From: an uncultured Saprospiraceae bacterium | GTDB taxonomy: Bacteria; Bacteroidota; Bacteroidia; Chitinophagales; Saprospiraceae | Assembly: GCA_937927575.1 (NCBI GenBank) | Contig: CALBEE010000172.1 | Span: 1 to 42,908 of the forward strand | Direction of reading: 5' to 3' | Length of the DNA stretch: 42,908 nt | Shown here: positions 7,414-16,912 of the stretch, one piece after another | Layout of the letters: each line of letters begins with the position of its first letter | How positions within the stretch are numbered: the first letter of the stretch is position 1 | The notes under the pieces: generated by a model | Databases searched by the model: none | What the model was told of the DNA's origin: nothing | The model's input: the letters and a program-made list of their open reading frames with translations, nothing else | Translations under genes and position numbers: made by a program

Positions 7414-10400
7414 ATGAAGAATTTAAATGCAGTTTTAATCAATAGATTTTTGATTTTGTTTGCCAGCTGTGTCATGGCTATTCCTATTTATTCGCAAAAA
7501 GAAAAGTGTTCTCACGACTATGCTAGGGAACAGCTTCTTAGGGACCATCCTGAATTGATTCAGCAAATGAATTTGAATAGAAGCTTATTAAACGAAAAAA
7601 TGCAAGGTGATCGTGATGTCGCAGGCACGAGAATGCCTGATTTATACACTATTCCAGTCGTGATTCATATCATGCATAAAGGAGAAGCAATAGGCGTGCA
7701 ATCCAATATTACAGATGCACAAGCCATCTCTGCGATCGATGCTTTGAACGATCATTTTAGAGCATCCACTACAGGTAATGATTCTTATATAGAATATTGC
7801 TTAGCGCAGCAAGATCCTGATGGAAATTTTACCACCGGTATTAATCGGGTAGATGCATCAGGCGTTTGTGTTTCCGGTGTGGGCTGTTATGACGCAGTAG
7901 GTATTATTCCAGGTCCCCTTGATGTGGCCGTGAAGGCTTTAAGTATATGGCCCAATGACCAGTATTATAATATTTGGGTCGTGGCGGATATCGGAACTGG
8001 TGCTATTGGCTATGCTTATTTACCTCCAGCTCCTTCAAACATTGATGGCTCTGTAGTACAATTCGATGCTTTTGGTACAGTGGGTAATCTCAATCCACAA
8101 ACGAGTGAAAGTAAAACACTGACTCATGAACTTGGTCATGGTATGTCACTCCTGCATACATTTGAGGGAGATAATCAAGGTACATCTTGTCCACCTAATG
8201 CCAATTGTGCTACACAGGGAGATGAATTATGTGATACTCCACCACATATTAGATCTCCTTTTGACTGTAATGATACAGGTACTAATGCATGTGATGGAAA
8301 TTCCTCTAACGCATTATTTGTCCATAACTATATGGATTATTCAAACGAGCCTTGTCGCACGGAATTTACCGATGATCAAATTGATCGAATGCGTGCGGCT
8401 ATCGATTTATTTAGGCCGACACTATTAACCAGTATTGGATGTACTCCTGGTTGTACTTCAGTTATTGCCGGTTTTACTCCCTCAGCGACTAGTGGACCCG
8501 CCGGAACTACTTTTACATTTACTAATACTTCGACTGGAGCCAACAGTTACCTTTGGTTGTATGAGGGTTTGACTGCCACTTCTACAGACTTGACACATAC
8601 CTTTAATACGCCAGGTACATATAATGTTTGTCTTCAGGCCAGTGATGGATCGTGTACAGACCAATACTGTGAATTAATTGAAATTGATTTTACGGAAGCT
8701 TGTGTAGATCTGACACTTCCAATATGTGAATCTCTTTTAAATGGTGGATTTGAGCAGAATAATGTACCAGCAGGAACCTCTTACAATTATGTAATGACTG
8801 ATCAAGAGTTTGATAGAGTTTGTAATTGGGGAAAAATGGCATCTTCACCTTTTTTCTGTTCTGATGATCCTGGTGAAAACACTTTTGGATTATATGGTAT
8901 AGGAGCAGATCAAGAGTCTATTGTCACTGAAAACGAATTGCCTTTGGTTGATGGCCAGACCTGCACTATCACCTTTGAATATTGGGTAGGCGAACAGAAT
9001 AATAACGTTTCAACACCACTGAGATTGCAAGCAGCATTACGAAGTGCAAATGACGTGGTTCCTCTTTCAGTAGGAATGTATGACAATGATGCAATTATTG
9101 CACAGGTTGATCTTCCGGCTATACAAGGACCAATTAGTAACGTACAGTGTCCACCTGATGATGCTGCGTTTATATTCCATAGTCAGACGTTTACTTACAA
9201 TGATGGTGACGGAAGATTTTTATATTTCGCAAATGTTTCCGGTACAGGCAGAACCATAGCTTTTATAAGAAATGTACACATCAATTGCTGTGGTGATATT
9301 TGCGATCCTGATCCAGATTTTACGTTCGAAGTAGACAATTGTTCAGTTACATTTAATGGTACGAATACAGGTGATGCTGGTCCATACGTATGGGATTTTG
9401 GTGACGGAAATGGCGGCACTGGCCAAAATGTAACGCATGATTATGATGATCCAGGTACCTATGAAGTTTGTCTTACAGTGGCCTGCGATGAATTGACTGC
9501 AGAGACGGTTTGTCAAGATGTAGTAATCGAAGGACCGTGTGAAGAAGATTGTTTGACTGTAGAAATTATAGACGTCTTTTGCAAAAACCAAGGAACGACT
9601 AATCCTAACGATGATTATTGGTATTTCACAATGATAGTTACTGATAATTCTGGAGATGGAGTGTATTGGACTACAGATGGAGATATCATGGAAAATGGGT
9701 CTTATGATGAATTGAAGGAAGTGTACCCAGATGGTGGAAATGTATTTGACAATCCGTGTTATACTTTCAAGGTATTTGATGCTGAAAATCCGGAATGCTA
9801 TACAGAAGTAACCGTTTGTGCTCCTCCTCCATGTTCGGAACCTTGTGAGCTAAAAGTAGAATACGAAATAAGCAAATGTCACGATAATAATACGCCTGAT
9901 TATATATCAGATGACTATTACTATGTAACACTTAATATTTCAGGCACTGATGGCCAACCTTGGATGGTGAAACAAAAAATTGAAGATCCGGTCCCAGGAT
10001 ATCCTGATGAAGTTTTATTGGCTTCAGGAACAGGCGATCAAACTATAACATTAGGTCCTTTACTTATTCAAGATGGTGATTGGACCATGTGGGTATTCTT
10101 GAGTGATTATTTCGATTGTATCGTAGATACATTTATTAGAGCACCAAGATTCTGTTCGGGTTGTCATAGGGTAGAGATCGGAAATGTACAATGTTATGAT
10201 AATGGTACTTCTACACCTGAAGATGACTATTGGACATTTGATATCTTGGTATATGGGCCAGGAGACTATTGGTTTACGGATGGTGATGTAAATGAAGCAG
10301 GTCCTTACGGTACAGTAAAAACCATTCATATGGGATCTATTTATGATTATGGCTCGACGATCGAATTTGCCATATTTGATAATAAAGATGAGAAGTGTAT

Positions 10401-11019
10401 TACCAAAGTAACATTAAATGTTCCTCGCGAATGTTCGGACGAATGCAAGATGGAAGCAGAGGTGAAGATTGGTGATTGCAAAGAAAGCGAAGAAGGTGGT
10501 GCTGTATATCCTGTTTGGATCAGTGTACAAGGAACTGGAGATGAAGATTGCTGGATGGTCAAAAAGAAGAATGCTGATGGTTCGGAAGAAATACTAGGTA
10601 CATATTATGGAGATCAAGATGTATTCTTAGGTATGTTCCCTGCGGGAGAAGATTGGACGCTTTGGATTATGATATGTGATCAGTTCGATTGTATTCGAGA
10701 TTTCTACATTTCTGCACCTGATTGCGAGCGCGAAGAGGGTGGTGAAGAAAGAGAAAGGAATACTTACAGAATAGCTTCAGACATATCAATATATCCTAAT
10801 CCTGTTGGCGGCGATATTCTTAGAATTTCTAGTTTGGAGTATATGAATAATATAAGAGTACTAGATACTAATGGTAGACTTTGGATTAATGAATCCACTA
10901 ATTCTAAAGTCAACTACCACGATCTAATTATTGAAAGACTTCCAGATGGGTTGTATTACATCGAATTGGAACTCGAAGGAGGGGCAAAACATATAGATCG
11001 TTTCATAAAAATGAAATAG
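7414..11019 (+). CDS. Secreted M43-family metalloprotease with PKD, A-B repeat region and T9SS domain
   Basis: A 1201-aa exported protease. Order: signal peptide (about 1-28), M43/pappalysin-like catalytic domain (about 75-335) with the metzincin site HELGHGMSLLH (H238, E239, H242, H248) and Met-turn HNYMDYS; PKD domain about 350-425; a jelly-roll-like region opening with NGGFE (about 430-630); second PKD with VWDFGDGNG (about 633-708); four cysteine-bounded modules of roughly 95-105 aa alternating A-B-A-B (714-808, 811-916, 918-1009, 1011-1105); T9SS type A sorting domain from ISIYPNP (about 1122) to the end. A modules share DDYW and TDGD; B modules share WMVK, GDQ and DWT(M/L)W. It is monocistronic, with a hairpin-rich leader and a strong terminator at 11061. 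Export and cell-surface attachment or release through T9SS is inferred from the family. Confidence 0.92.
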   Translation: MKNLNAVLINRFLILFASCVMAIPIYSQKEKCSHDYAREQLLRDHPELIQQMNLNRSLLNEKMQGDRDVAGTRMPDLYTIPVVIHIMHKGEAIGVQSNITDAQAISAIDALNDHFRASTTGNDSYIEYCLAQQDPDGNFTTGINRVDASGVCVSGVGCYDAVGIIPGPLDVAVKALSIWPNDQYYNIWVVADIGTGAIGYAYLPPAPSNIDGSVVQFDAFGTVGNLNPQTSESKTLTHELGHGMSLLHTFEGDNQGTSCPPNANCATQGDELCDTPPHIRSPFDCNDTGTNACDGNSSNALFVHNYMDYSNEPCRTEFTDDQIDRMRAAIDLFRPTLLTSIGCTPGCTSVIAGFTPSATSGPAGTTFTFTNTSTGANSYLWLYEGLTATSTDLTHTFNTPGTYNVCLQASDGSCTDQYCELIEIDFTEACVDLTLPICESLLNGGFEQNNVPAGTSYNYVMTDQEFDRVCNWGKMASSPFFCSDDPGENTFGLYGIGADQESIVTENELPLVDGQTCTITFEYWVGEQNNNVSTPLRLQAALRSANDVVPLSVGMYDNDAIIAQVDLPAIQGPISNVQCPPDDAAFIFHSQTFTYNDGDGRFLYFANVSGTGRTIAFIRNVHINCCGDICDPDPDFTFEVDNCSVTFNGTNTGDAGPYVWDFGDGNGGTGQNVTHDYDDPGTYEVCLTVACDELTAETVCQDVVIEGPCEEDCLTVEIIDVFCKNQGTTNPNDDYWYFTMIVTDNSGDGVYWTTDGDIMENGSYDELKEVYPDGGNVFDNPCYTFKVFDAENPECYTEVTVCAPPPCSEPCELKVEYEISKCHDNNTPDYISDDYYYVTLNISGTDGQPWMVKQKIEDPVPGYPDEVLLASGTGDQTITLGPLLIQDGDWTMWVFLSDYFDCIVDTFIRAPRFCSGCHRVEIGNVQCYDNGTSTPEDDYWTFDILVYGPGDYWFTDGDVNEAGPYGTVKTIHMGSIYDYGSTIEFAIFDNKDEKCITKVTLNVPRECSDECKMEAEVKIGDCKESEEGGAVYPVWISVQGTGDEDCWMVKKKNADGSEEILGTYYGDQDVFLGMFPAGEDWTLWIMICDQFDCIRDFYISAPDCEREEGGEERERNTYRIASDISIYPNPVGGDILRISSLEYMNNIRVLDTNGRLWINESTNSKVNYHDLIIERLPDGLYYIELELEGGAKHIDRFIKMK

Positions 11020-11060
11020 AATCTATGATGTAAATGATCTAAGTGGTGATCAATTTGTGG

Positions 11061-11094
11061 CACATCAGTCAGTAATTGACTGATGTGTTTTTTT
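11061..11094 (+). terminator. Intrinsic terminator of the M43 protease gene
   Basis: CACATCAGTCA (11061-11071) pairs perfectly with TGACTGATGTG (11077-11087) across a 5-base loop, followed by a run of T. It lies 41 bp past the stop and faces the convergent decarboxylase gene. Confidence 0.9.
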
Positions 11095-11127
11095 ATACTA
11101 AGAGCATTTCATTAAAGTCGGTGCTAG

Positions 11128-12486
11128 CTACATTTCATTCTCAACGAATTCTTCTACTTGCTTAAAATAATTCAAAATATCTTGTTCGTCATTACCATAA
11201 TTAATTGTAACAAATCTGATAAATTCTGTTCCTTTAAAAGTACCATAGCCCACCATCATTTCTGATTTTTCGTAAAGCGCAGTGCATATATCTCTAGCAG
11301 GAAAATTTTTATAATTGTAACAGATTCCTATGGATTCATCAAAACTATAAAGAGTATAATCTTTATGATTTCTGATATAGTTTCTGGCTATGTCTCCAAG
11401 GTGAAACTGTTTGTCTACTAATGCACCTAATCCTTTGGTACCTATACTTTTCCATAGTGCCCAAAATTTTAATGCATCATTTCTTCGACCACATTGCAAT
11501 GAAATTTTACCAGGATTGTATTCATCATTATTGGTCTGATAGAGGTAGCTGGCATCATTAGAAAAACTATTATACATATGTTTTTTATGCTTAGTAACTA
11601 TGATAGAACAGCTTAATGGAGTTCCTAGCATTTTGTGAGCATTTACAGTAAAACTATCTGCACGGTTTGCTCCTTTAATGAGATGGCGATATTTATCAGA
11701 AAATAAAGCCGATCCACAATATGCTCCGTCGACATGCATCCAAATCTTAAACTCTTCGCAAATATCTGCAATACCGTCAAATGGATCAAATGCTGCTAAT
11801 ACAGTAGTGCCAGCAGTAGCATTGACCATGATAGGATGTAAACCTTCTGACTTATCTTTAATAATCGCTTCTCGTAATAATTGTACATCCATTTTGCTAA
11901 ACGCATCAGCTGGAATTTTTTGCACATTATCTCTACCTATACCTGCGAAGGCTGCATTTTTAGGAATGCTATAATGAGATTCTTCGGAAGTATAGACTAT
12001 TAGATCATTCCTTCCACCTTTATGTCGTATTTCAGGATCAAAGGCATCTCTTGCCATTAGCATACCTTTGTAATTAGTCATAGATCCCCCAGGAGCTAAT
12101 GTTCCATCTGAATCATCATCCCATTCTAACAAATTACAAATGCTTCTGATGATCTCTTTTTCAATGGCAATCATTGGGCCTCCAGCTTTGTAGGTGTACA
12201 TGCTGTTATTGAGAACCACTGCTAGGAGATCACCTAAAACTGCCGTGTCATTTCGACCACCAAATAATTGATTGAAAAAAGCGTTAGTTGCGGTCTTAGG
12301 AGTAGCCAGAACGAGTTTCTTGAGAGAATTTTTAAAAGACTCTGTATCAATCCCTTCATTTTTTAATTTGAGATCGAGATGGTTATAGATTTCATCTGAA
12401 GGTATATACTCAGTAACGGGATTGTTTTTCTCATCATTGAGTAGTGCTTCTGTAATCTCTTGAAATATATCTAACGCCTTTTGCAT
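11128..12486 (-). CDS. Group II PLP-dependent decarboxylase (glutamate/sulfinoalanine type)
   Basis: A cytosolic fold-type I decarboxylase. I use the ATG at 12486 (452 aa, MQKALDIF); a TTG at 12546 would add 20 residues. The PLP lysine is K285 in VNAHKMLGTP, preceded by the cofactor-ring aspartate in HVDGAY (D253) and the stacking histidine in EESHYS (H171). LQCGRRNDALKFW and the general layout resemble the glutamate decarboxylase / cysteine sulfinate decarboxylase branch rather than aromatic amino acid decarboxylases. Substrate is not determined; aspartate, glutamate or cysteine sulfinate are plausible. A decayed paralogous C-terminus lies at 4410-4690, next to the CWC/DUF5522 duplicate. The gene converges on the M43 protease and its terminator. 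Confidence 0.88.
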   Translation of the reverse strand: MQKALDIFQEITEALLNDEKNNPVTEYIPSDEIYNHLDLKLKNEGIDTESFKNSLKKLVLATPKTATNAFFNQLFGGRNDTAVLGDLLAVVLNNSMYTYKAGGPMIAIEKEIIRSICNLLEWDDDSDGTLAPGGSMTNYKGMLMARDAFDPEIRHKGGRNDLIVYTSEESHYSIPKNAAFAGIGRDNVQKIPADAFSKMDVQLLREAIIKDKSEGLHPIMVNATAGTTVLAAFDPFDGIADICEEFKIWMHVDGAYCGSALFSDKYRHLIKGANRADSFTVNAHKMLGTPLSCSIIVTKHKKHMYNSFSNDASYLYQTNNDEYNPGKISLQCGRRNDALKFWALWKSIGTKGLGALVDKQFHLGDIARNYIRNHKDYTLYSFDESIGICYNYKNFPARDICTALYEKSEMMVGYGTFKGTEFIRFVTINYGNDEQDILNYFKQVEEFVENEM

Positions 12487-12637
12487 ATTATTGGTGTGTA
12501 TAATTTGCTGCAAAGGTAAGATTACATAAGACTCTATCGGCACCAATTCTGATTAGTTAAAAACTATGTACTCAAGCTGATAGTTTGGACTGTTTTAAAT
12601 GAATATCTACTATCGATAATGGTTCTTAGTATCGAAA

Positions 12638-13861
12638 TTATAAGTTGATATGATCCTTGAGATGCTCTAGCGCAATGGCCACTTCTACTTCTTTTGCCAA
12701 GATCTTGGCCTCTAGATGGCTCTCTGTAAATTGGATGTCACTGATTGCGATCAAATTTGCATCTACCTTCAAGTCGAGATAAGGGATTTTATTGGCTATA
12801 GCGAGTCCGTGGCGAATCTGTCCGATCAATATCTCTTCAATATTAATCGGCAACCTATCATCAATATCATCTCTTATGAGTTTTTCGATAATCGGTGCGG
12901 TCATTTTATAGATAAGACTGGGTGTTTGCATATCTACATCAAGATCTTTGAGATGTATTTTTCCATCTTCTATTTCTGGTCGTCCAGTGACGGTTAGATT
13001 AGATTCTATGGGTGATATAATGTTGACCTTTAAATGTAATTGATCTGAGAAGCTGATCTCTACCTTGTCTGATTTTAATGTTTTACCACCGATTACTAGG
13101 CCATCTATCTTAGATCGTACCAGTTCTTCAAGCTTATCGTATTTGAGTGAAATATTGACATCTTGTTGATATTCCAAGGGATCATTGTCAATCCATTGGA
13201 ATGGTGGAACATCCCAATCTGAAGATACTTGATATTCAGTGGTAATTTGATTTTTAATATGAAGATAAAGTGGAAGCTCAATCTTATCTGTATACTCTCT
13301 AAATCCTGGACTATCAAGCCCTTCTAATTGCGCCCTTAAATACAGTTCAGGATCTTGAACAATCCTTTTGCTGTCAATAAGATTAGCCAGTTTTTTATTG
13401 ATCAGATGTTGGAAATCAACCTTTTCGCTAACTGCTTGATCTATTTGCGATGTGATCGAGTCATCCATGCGATTCATGACCAGATTAGCTAATGGAGATA
13501 CAGGTATATTGAGGATTCCCACTTTTACCTTGGGTTCTATAATCCACTTCCATCCATCTATAGTGGTTTTTGTACTGAGATCAAGTGCTTCAGAAATATG
13601 AGTCGTAACCGTGACATTGAGCAAAATTGAGCCATTAGCTTCTATTGAGAACAGGCCATTTGGCTTCTCAATGTGTATGTCCAACGGCAGGTCAAGATAA
13701 ATAGATTTCTTCCTCGCAGTGATATTCAGCGCTCCATTTCTTTTAATCTTTACATCAAAACCATTGTACTCCAATGATTCATTAGCAAGACTTTCATCTA
13801 TGTTTTCAGAAACTATAGTTGATATAAGATGTTTGGGAATGTCTGCTGTAATTCTGATCAT
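12638..13861 (-). CDS. DUF4403 family protein
   Basis: A 407-aa protein from the ATG at 13861 (a TTG at 13897 would add 12 residues). It has the DUF4403 pattern: ITADIPKHLISTIV near the start, many alternating amphipathic strands, and DLSTKTTIDGWKW near residue 100. The family often carries a lipoprotein or Sec signal and is seen as extended lipid-binding-like beta sheet; no signal peptide is visible here with either start, so the protein may be cytosolic or the N-terminus may be misread. Function is unknown. It follows the response regulator on the same strand after 111 bp containing an inverted repeat, so it may be in the same regulon but perhaps not the same transcript. Confidence 0.75.
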   Translation of the reverse strand: MIRITADIPKHLISTIVSENIDESLANESLEYNGFDVKIKRNGALNITARKKSIYLDLPLDIHIEKPNGLFSIEANGSILLNVTVTTHISEALDLSTKTTIDGWKWIIEPKVKVGILNIPVSPLANLVMNRMDDSITSQIDQAVSEKVDFQHLINKKLANLIDSKRIVQDPELYLRAQLEGLDSPGFREYTDKIELPLYLHIKNQITTEYQVSSDWDVPPFQWIDNDPLEYQQDVNISLKYDKLEELVRSKIDGLVIGGKTLKSDKVEISFSDQLHLKVNIISPIESNLTVTGRPEIEDGKIHLKDLDVDMQTPSLIYKMTAPIIEKLIRDDIDDRLPINIEEILIGQIRHGLAIANKIPYLDLKVDANLIAISDIQFTESHLEAKILAKEVEVAIALEHLKDHINL

Positions 13862-13913
13862 AAGTTCTGGTATTAGTCTCCACACGAAGAACCTCAAGTA
13901 TACGCAATAAGTT

Positions 13914-13943
13914 TAACATATTAAAAATATTTATAATATGTTA
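13914..13943. promoter_or_regulatory. AT-rich inverted repeat between DUF4403 and the response regulator
   Basis: TAACATATTA (13914-13923) is the exact complement of TAATATGTTA (13934-13943) across a 10-base AT spacer. It lies upstream of the DUF4403 gene and has no T-run on the minus strand, so an operator is more likely than a terminator. Confidence 0.45.
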
Positions 13944-13972
13944 ACTTTTGCGTTACAGCAATTATACAAACT

Positions 13973-14659
13973 CTACCAATCGTTGTTTTTGACTTTAACT
14001 TGGTAATATCCTTTTTCTATCGCATAGATAATGAGACCCGCTGTATTTTTAGAATTCGTTTTTTCTAGCAACTTATTTCTATGGCCCTCTACTGTACGCG
14101 GGCTTATAAATAGCTCTTGGCCTATTTCTTTATTCGTCTTTTGATCACATATCAAGGATAGAATTTCTTTTTCACGTCGAGTTAATACGGTTAAGTCCAC
14201 CACTTTACTTTTGGCACCAAAGAGCATTTTCTCTCGGATCAGTTTCACTACAAAATCATTATAGTGAAACCCTTTTTCGATGACATTAAGTATGGTATCA
14301 TAAAATTCTAAAGTTTCTTCGTTTTTAGGCATAAATGCAGATGCGCCTATTTCCATCATCTTAAGAATCAGTGCTGATTCATAATGAGAGGAGAGGATAA
14401 TGATTTTGATGTGAGGATACAGTTCGGCTACTTTGCGCGTCACATCTACTCCATCTATATTGGGCATTTCTAGATCGCAAAGTAAAACATCAGGTAAGTC
14501 CGCCGTAGAAGCGCTTAGTTGATCAAGTAGATCACGACCGTCGGAGGCCATAATATGTGTAGTCAATCTTTCATGATCATTGATCAACATATGCAAGCCT
14601 CTTCTGAAGAGGGCTTCGTCATCAGCGACGGCGATTTTAAATTTTGGCTTAGATTCCAT
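13973..14659 (-). CDS. NarL/FixJ-type response regulator
   Basis: A 228-aa transcription factor. The receiver domain (about 8-125) has the acidic pair in VADDEA (D13, D14 region), phospho-acceptor D62 in LLCDLEMPNIDG, conserved S90 and K112 (MPKNEE). A LuxR-type helix-turn-helix follows at about 157-216, with LTRREKEIL and NKEIGQELFISPRTVEGHR. It is the last gene of a probable operon with the histidine kinase 26 bp upstream, its likely phosphodonor. Targets are unknown; the inverted repeat at 13914 in front of DUF4403 is a candidate site. Confidence 0.93.
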   Translation of the reverse strand: MESKPKFKIAVADDEALFRRGLHMLINDHERLTTHIMASDGRDLLDQLSASTADLPDVLLCDLEMPNIDGVDVTRKVAELYPHIKIIILSSHYESALILKMMEIGASAFMPKNEETLEFYDTILNVIEKGFHYNDFVVKLIREKMLFGAKSKVVDLTVLTRREKEILSLICDQKTNKEIGQELFISPRTVEGHRNKLLEKTNSKNTAGLIIYAIEKGYYQVKVKNNDW

Positions 14660-14685
14660 GATTAGGTTTTTTGTGTTTGGGTACT

Positions 14686-15465
14686 TTAAATAGGTATAGT
14701 AATGTTAAACTGCATTCCTGTAGAAAGTTCAGTATTAAGTTTTGAATCAGCATTAAGTAATTTAGTTCTAGCATTTATATTACTCATACCCAATCCTGAC
14801 ATAAACGTTACTTTATCTTTTATTCCTTTTCCGTCATCTGCATAAGATAGGGTTAATTCATTGTTCTGGACATTTGATTCTATGAAAATATTTTTCGCCT
14901 CAGCGTGCTTTAGGGTATTGGTGGTCAATTCCTGAATGATCCTATAAATATGGAGTTCTTGCATTTTATCAAGAGTACCCCAATCCTCATTTATATCTAG
15001 TGATACTTCAATTTGTCCAGTTCTTTTGATAGAAGTGGCAAATGAGCTTAATGCACTATGGATTCCAAATTTTGTCAAGATGGGTGGCATAAGTTCATGT
15101 GATATTTCTCTGGTGCGTTCGATACTAGACTTCAAGGCAGTATTGATGTGATCTAGTACAACTTCTGGATCTTTTCCTTTTTCATAGATACTTGTAAGCA
15201 TCCGAACATTTAATCCGATTACATTTAATTTTGAGCCGATATCATCATGTAATTCTCTGGCTATTCTCGTTCTTTCTTTCTCTTGTGTTTCGATGTTGCT
15301 GTTTAATAATTTCTTCTGAAAAGCAAGTTCGTTTTCATGGGCAATGGCTTGTTCCGAAAGAATTCTTTTTTGCGATAAATTAAATAATATGATCATGGCA
15401 ACCGCTAAGCCGATCATGACTATTGTTGAAATGAGTACCGTATTAAAAATAGTTTCTTGTTCCAT
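14686..15465 (-). CDS. HisKA_3-type sensor histidine kinase
   Basis: A 259-aa kinase with one N-terminal membrane helix (about 8-30), a short coiled-coil-like linker, the HisKA_3 phosphorylation motif RIARELHDDIGSKLN (H73), and a HATPase_c domain with N-box HIYRIIQELTTNTLKHA and G1 box YADDGKGI. There is no recognisable extracellular sensor domain, so the signal must come through the membrane segment, the linker or a partner. The multi-pass membrane protein encoded 10 bp upstream is the obvious candidate partner. The cognate regulator starts 26 bp downstream. Confidence 0.93.
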   Translation of the reverse strand: MEQETIFNTVLISTIVMIGLAVAMIILFNLSQKRILSEQAIAHENELAFQKKLLNSNIETQEKERTRIARELHDDIGSKLNVIGLNVRMLTSIYEKGKDPEVVLDHINTALKSSIERTREISHELMPPILTKFGIHSALSSFATSIKRTGQIEVSLDINEDWGTLDKMQELHIYRIIQELTTNTLKHAEAKNIFIESNVQNNELTLSYADDGKGIKDKVTFMSGLGMSNINARTKLLNADSKLNTELSTGMQFNITIPI

Positions 15466-15475
15466 AAGCTTCTAA

Positions 15476-16144
15476 TTAGATGATGTCTCCATCTTTTCTT
15501 TTAATGATATAAAATACTCCAGTAAGTAGAATTAAACTCGCTAAAAAAGACGTACTATTTTTCAGTATAGATAATTGATCGTATAAAATGGGTTCCAGCT
15601 CTATTGTTTTATTACTATACATGTACCACGTAACGGAAGTGCAACCACTTAAGAATAGTCCCGTAAAAAAGTATACACTAGGTCTTATTTCTACTATCGA
15701 ATATTTCTTTGTTGCCAAGACACGATAGAAAAATAAAATACTCATGGTAATAGTAAATAATTTTACTGCAGTTACACTTATACTATTATAGGTGTAAATA
15801 TTTTGTTCCAATATTGAATTGTCAATTATAAATACAACGCCAAAAAAAAATATGTAGCGAGTCAACTTACTCGTCAGAATGGGTAAGTTTCTATGACTAA
15901 ACCAAAGAATAAATATAAATTCTAATAAAGTGTATAAGTGAAGTCCTGGTAAATTATTACTTACTCTAAACCAATCTAGACTTATCACAGCGATGGCTTC
16001 AAAAATCACATTGAGTACTAAGAAATATCCAAAAACTTTTTCTTGTGGATTAAAAGAATTTCTACAAAGAATAAATAGTATAGCAAGAAAAAATGACATA
16101 CCGACAACACCATTCACCAGTATGTCACTTATTGCCCTATACAT
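15476..16144 (-). CDS. Multi-pass membrane protein, putative sensor partner
   Basis: A 222-aa protein with six or seven hydrophobic helices spread over its whole length and almost no soluble part; it ends in a short basic tail (KRKDGD). I do not recognise a named family. Its stop is 10 bp from the kinase start, so the two are almost certainly co-transcribed. Because the kinase has only one membrane helix and no sensor domain, I infer that this protein may supply or modulate the input signal. It could equally be unrelated to signalling. Confidence 0.75.
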   Translation of the reverse strand: MYRAISDILVNGVVGMSFFLAILFILCRNSFNPQEKVFGYFLVLNVIFEAIAVISLDWFRVSNNLPGLHLYTLLEFIFILWFSHRNLPILTSKLTRYIFFFGVVFIIDNSILEQNIYTYNSISVTAVKLFTITMSILFFYRVLATKKYSIVEIRPSVYFFTGLFLSGCTSVTWYMYSNKTIELEPILYDQLSILKNSTSFLASLILLTGVFYIIKRKDGDII

Positions 16145-16182
16145 CTAACGAGAAAATGTTGTTAATTCGGATCAAACTGATA

Positions 16183-16617
16183 TTAATTTTGAGGACATTG
16201 CGCTGGACAGGCATTGGTATAATCCATTATCAAGCTAAAGTCTGATTGTCCACTTCTTGTTCCTAAGATCATGAGGTGTGGACGTAAGACTCCGCTTGGG
16301 TCATTCTTCATTCCCATATAGATTCTGACTCCATCGTTTAATGCGGTTTTGTTGTGACTTAAGACTGAGGTCAAATCAGCTAGAGGCATATCAAAATAAT
16401 GCAAAGAATCAGTCGCCATGTAGCTTCGATAATTACTGTCCCATGCTGTTTTCATGGTATTGAATTGTGTAGTTGTAAGTGTATCATTAGGTGCGGCTGT
16501 ATAATAGCCATTAGGATGTCTTTCTGGACATTCTGGACAAGGTGTCGTTTTTGGTTGGCAAGATATTACAACGATCAACATCGCTAAAAGGGTGAAATAT
16601 TTGATTAGGTTTTTCAT
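16183..16617 (-). CDS. Small lipoprotein of unknown function
   Basis: A 144-aa protein with a lipoprotein signal, lipobox VVISC (C20), then a cysteine-containing segment PCPECPE and a C-terminal ACPAQCPQ. The middle contains a well-ordered segment (FDMPLADLTSVLSHN, RIYMGMK, PHLMILGTR) that looks like a conserved Bacteroidota hypothetical domain, but I know no function. The next gene starts 38 bp downstream on the same strand, so it may lead the two-component operon and could be a periplasmic input component. The 295-bp gap in front of it is described separately. Confidence 0.75.
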   Translation of the reverse strand: MKNLIKYFTLLAMLIVVISCQPKTTPCPECPERHPNGYYTAAPNDTLTTTQFNTMKTAWDSNYRSYMATDSLHYFDMPLADLTSVLSHNKTALNDGVRIYMGMKNDPSGVLRPHLMILGTRSGQSDFSLIMDYTNACPAQCPQN

Positions 16618-16912
16618 AAGGTGAAATTAAAAGATTAAAAAAAAATTATTGTTTTGAATTTACAGTAATTGACGGCTCTGCGTATTGGGTTAATGTAATG
16701 GACATTAGTAATTATACTTAGATAAACCCAAGCCACTTGCGAGTGGTCAAGTAGTGTACAACGTAAAGATACTCAATATAAAAAGTCATATGTAGGTGTT
16801 TTTACCTGTTTGTAATTTACACAATTTCACTTGTTTTTTAGTAGTAGTTATCATTCATATTTATTATAACGAATAAGCTACCCTTAATTTACTGAATTTC
16901 AATTGACAATAA
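16618..16912. other. Divergent intergenic region with two small hairpins
   Basis: This gap separates the lipoprotein (minus) from the secreted protein (plus) and must carry promoters for both. Visible structure: TAATGT/ACATTA (16691-16708) and CCACT-TGCG-AGTGG (16733-16746). A run of nine A lies near 16638, just upstream of the lipoprotein start. I found no clear TAnnTTTG box. Confidence 0.5.

Noticed and set aside
11061-11087. Operator for the decarboxylase gene
   Set aside because: The perfect stem followed by a T-run after the protease stop is best explained as an intrinsic terminator.
12487-12546. TTG-initiated 20-residue extension of the decarboxylase
   Set aside because: The ATG at 12486 gives a normal family N-terminus; the extension has no family likeness and needs a rare start.
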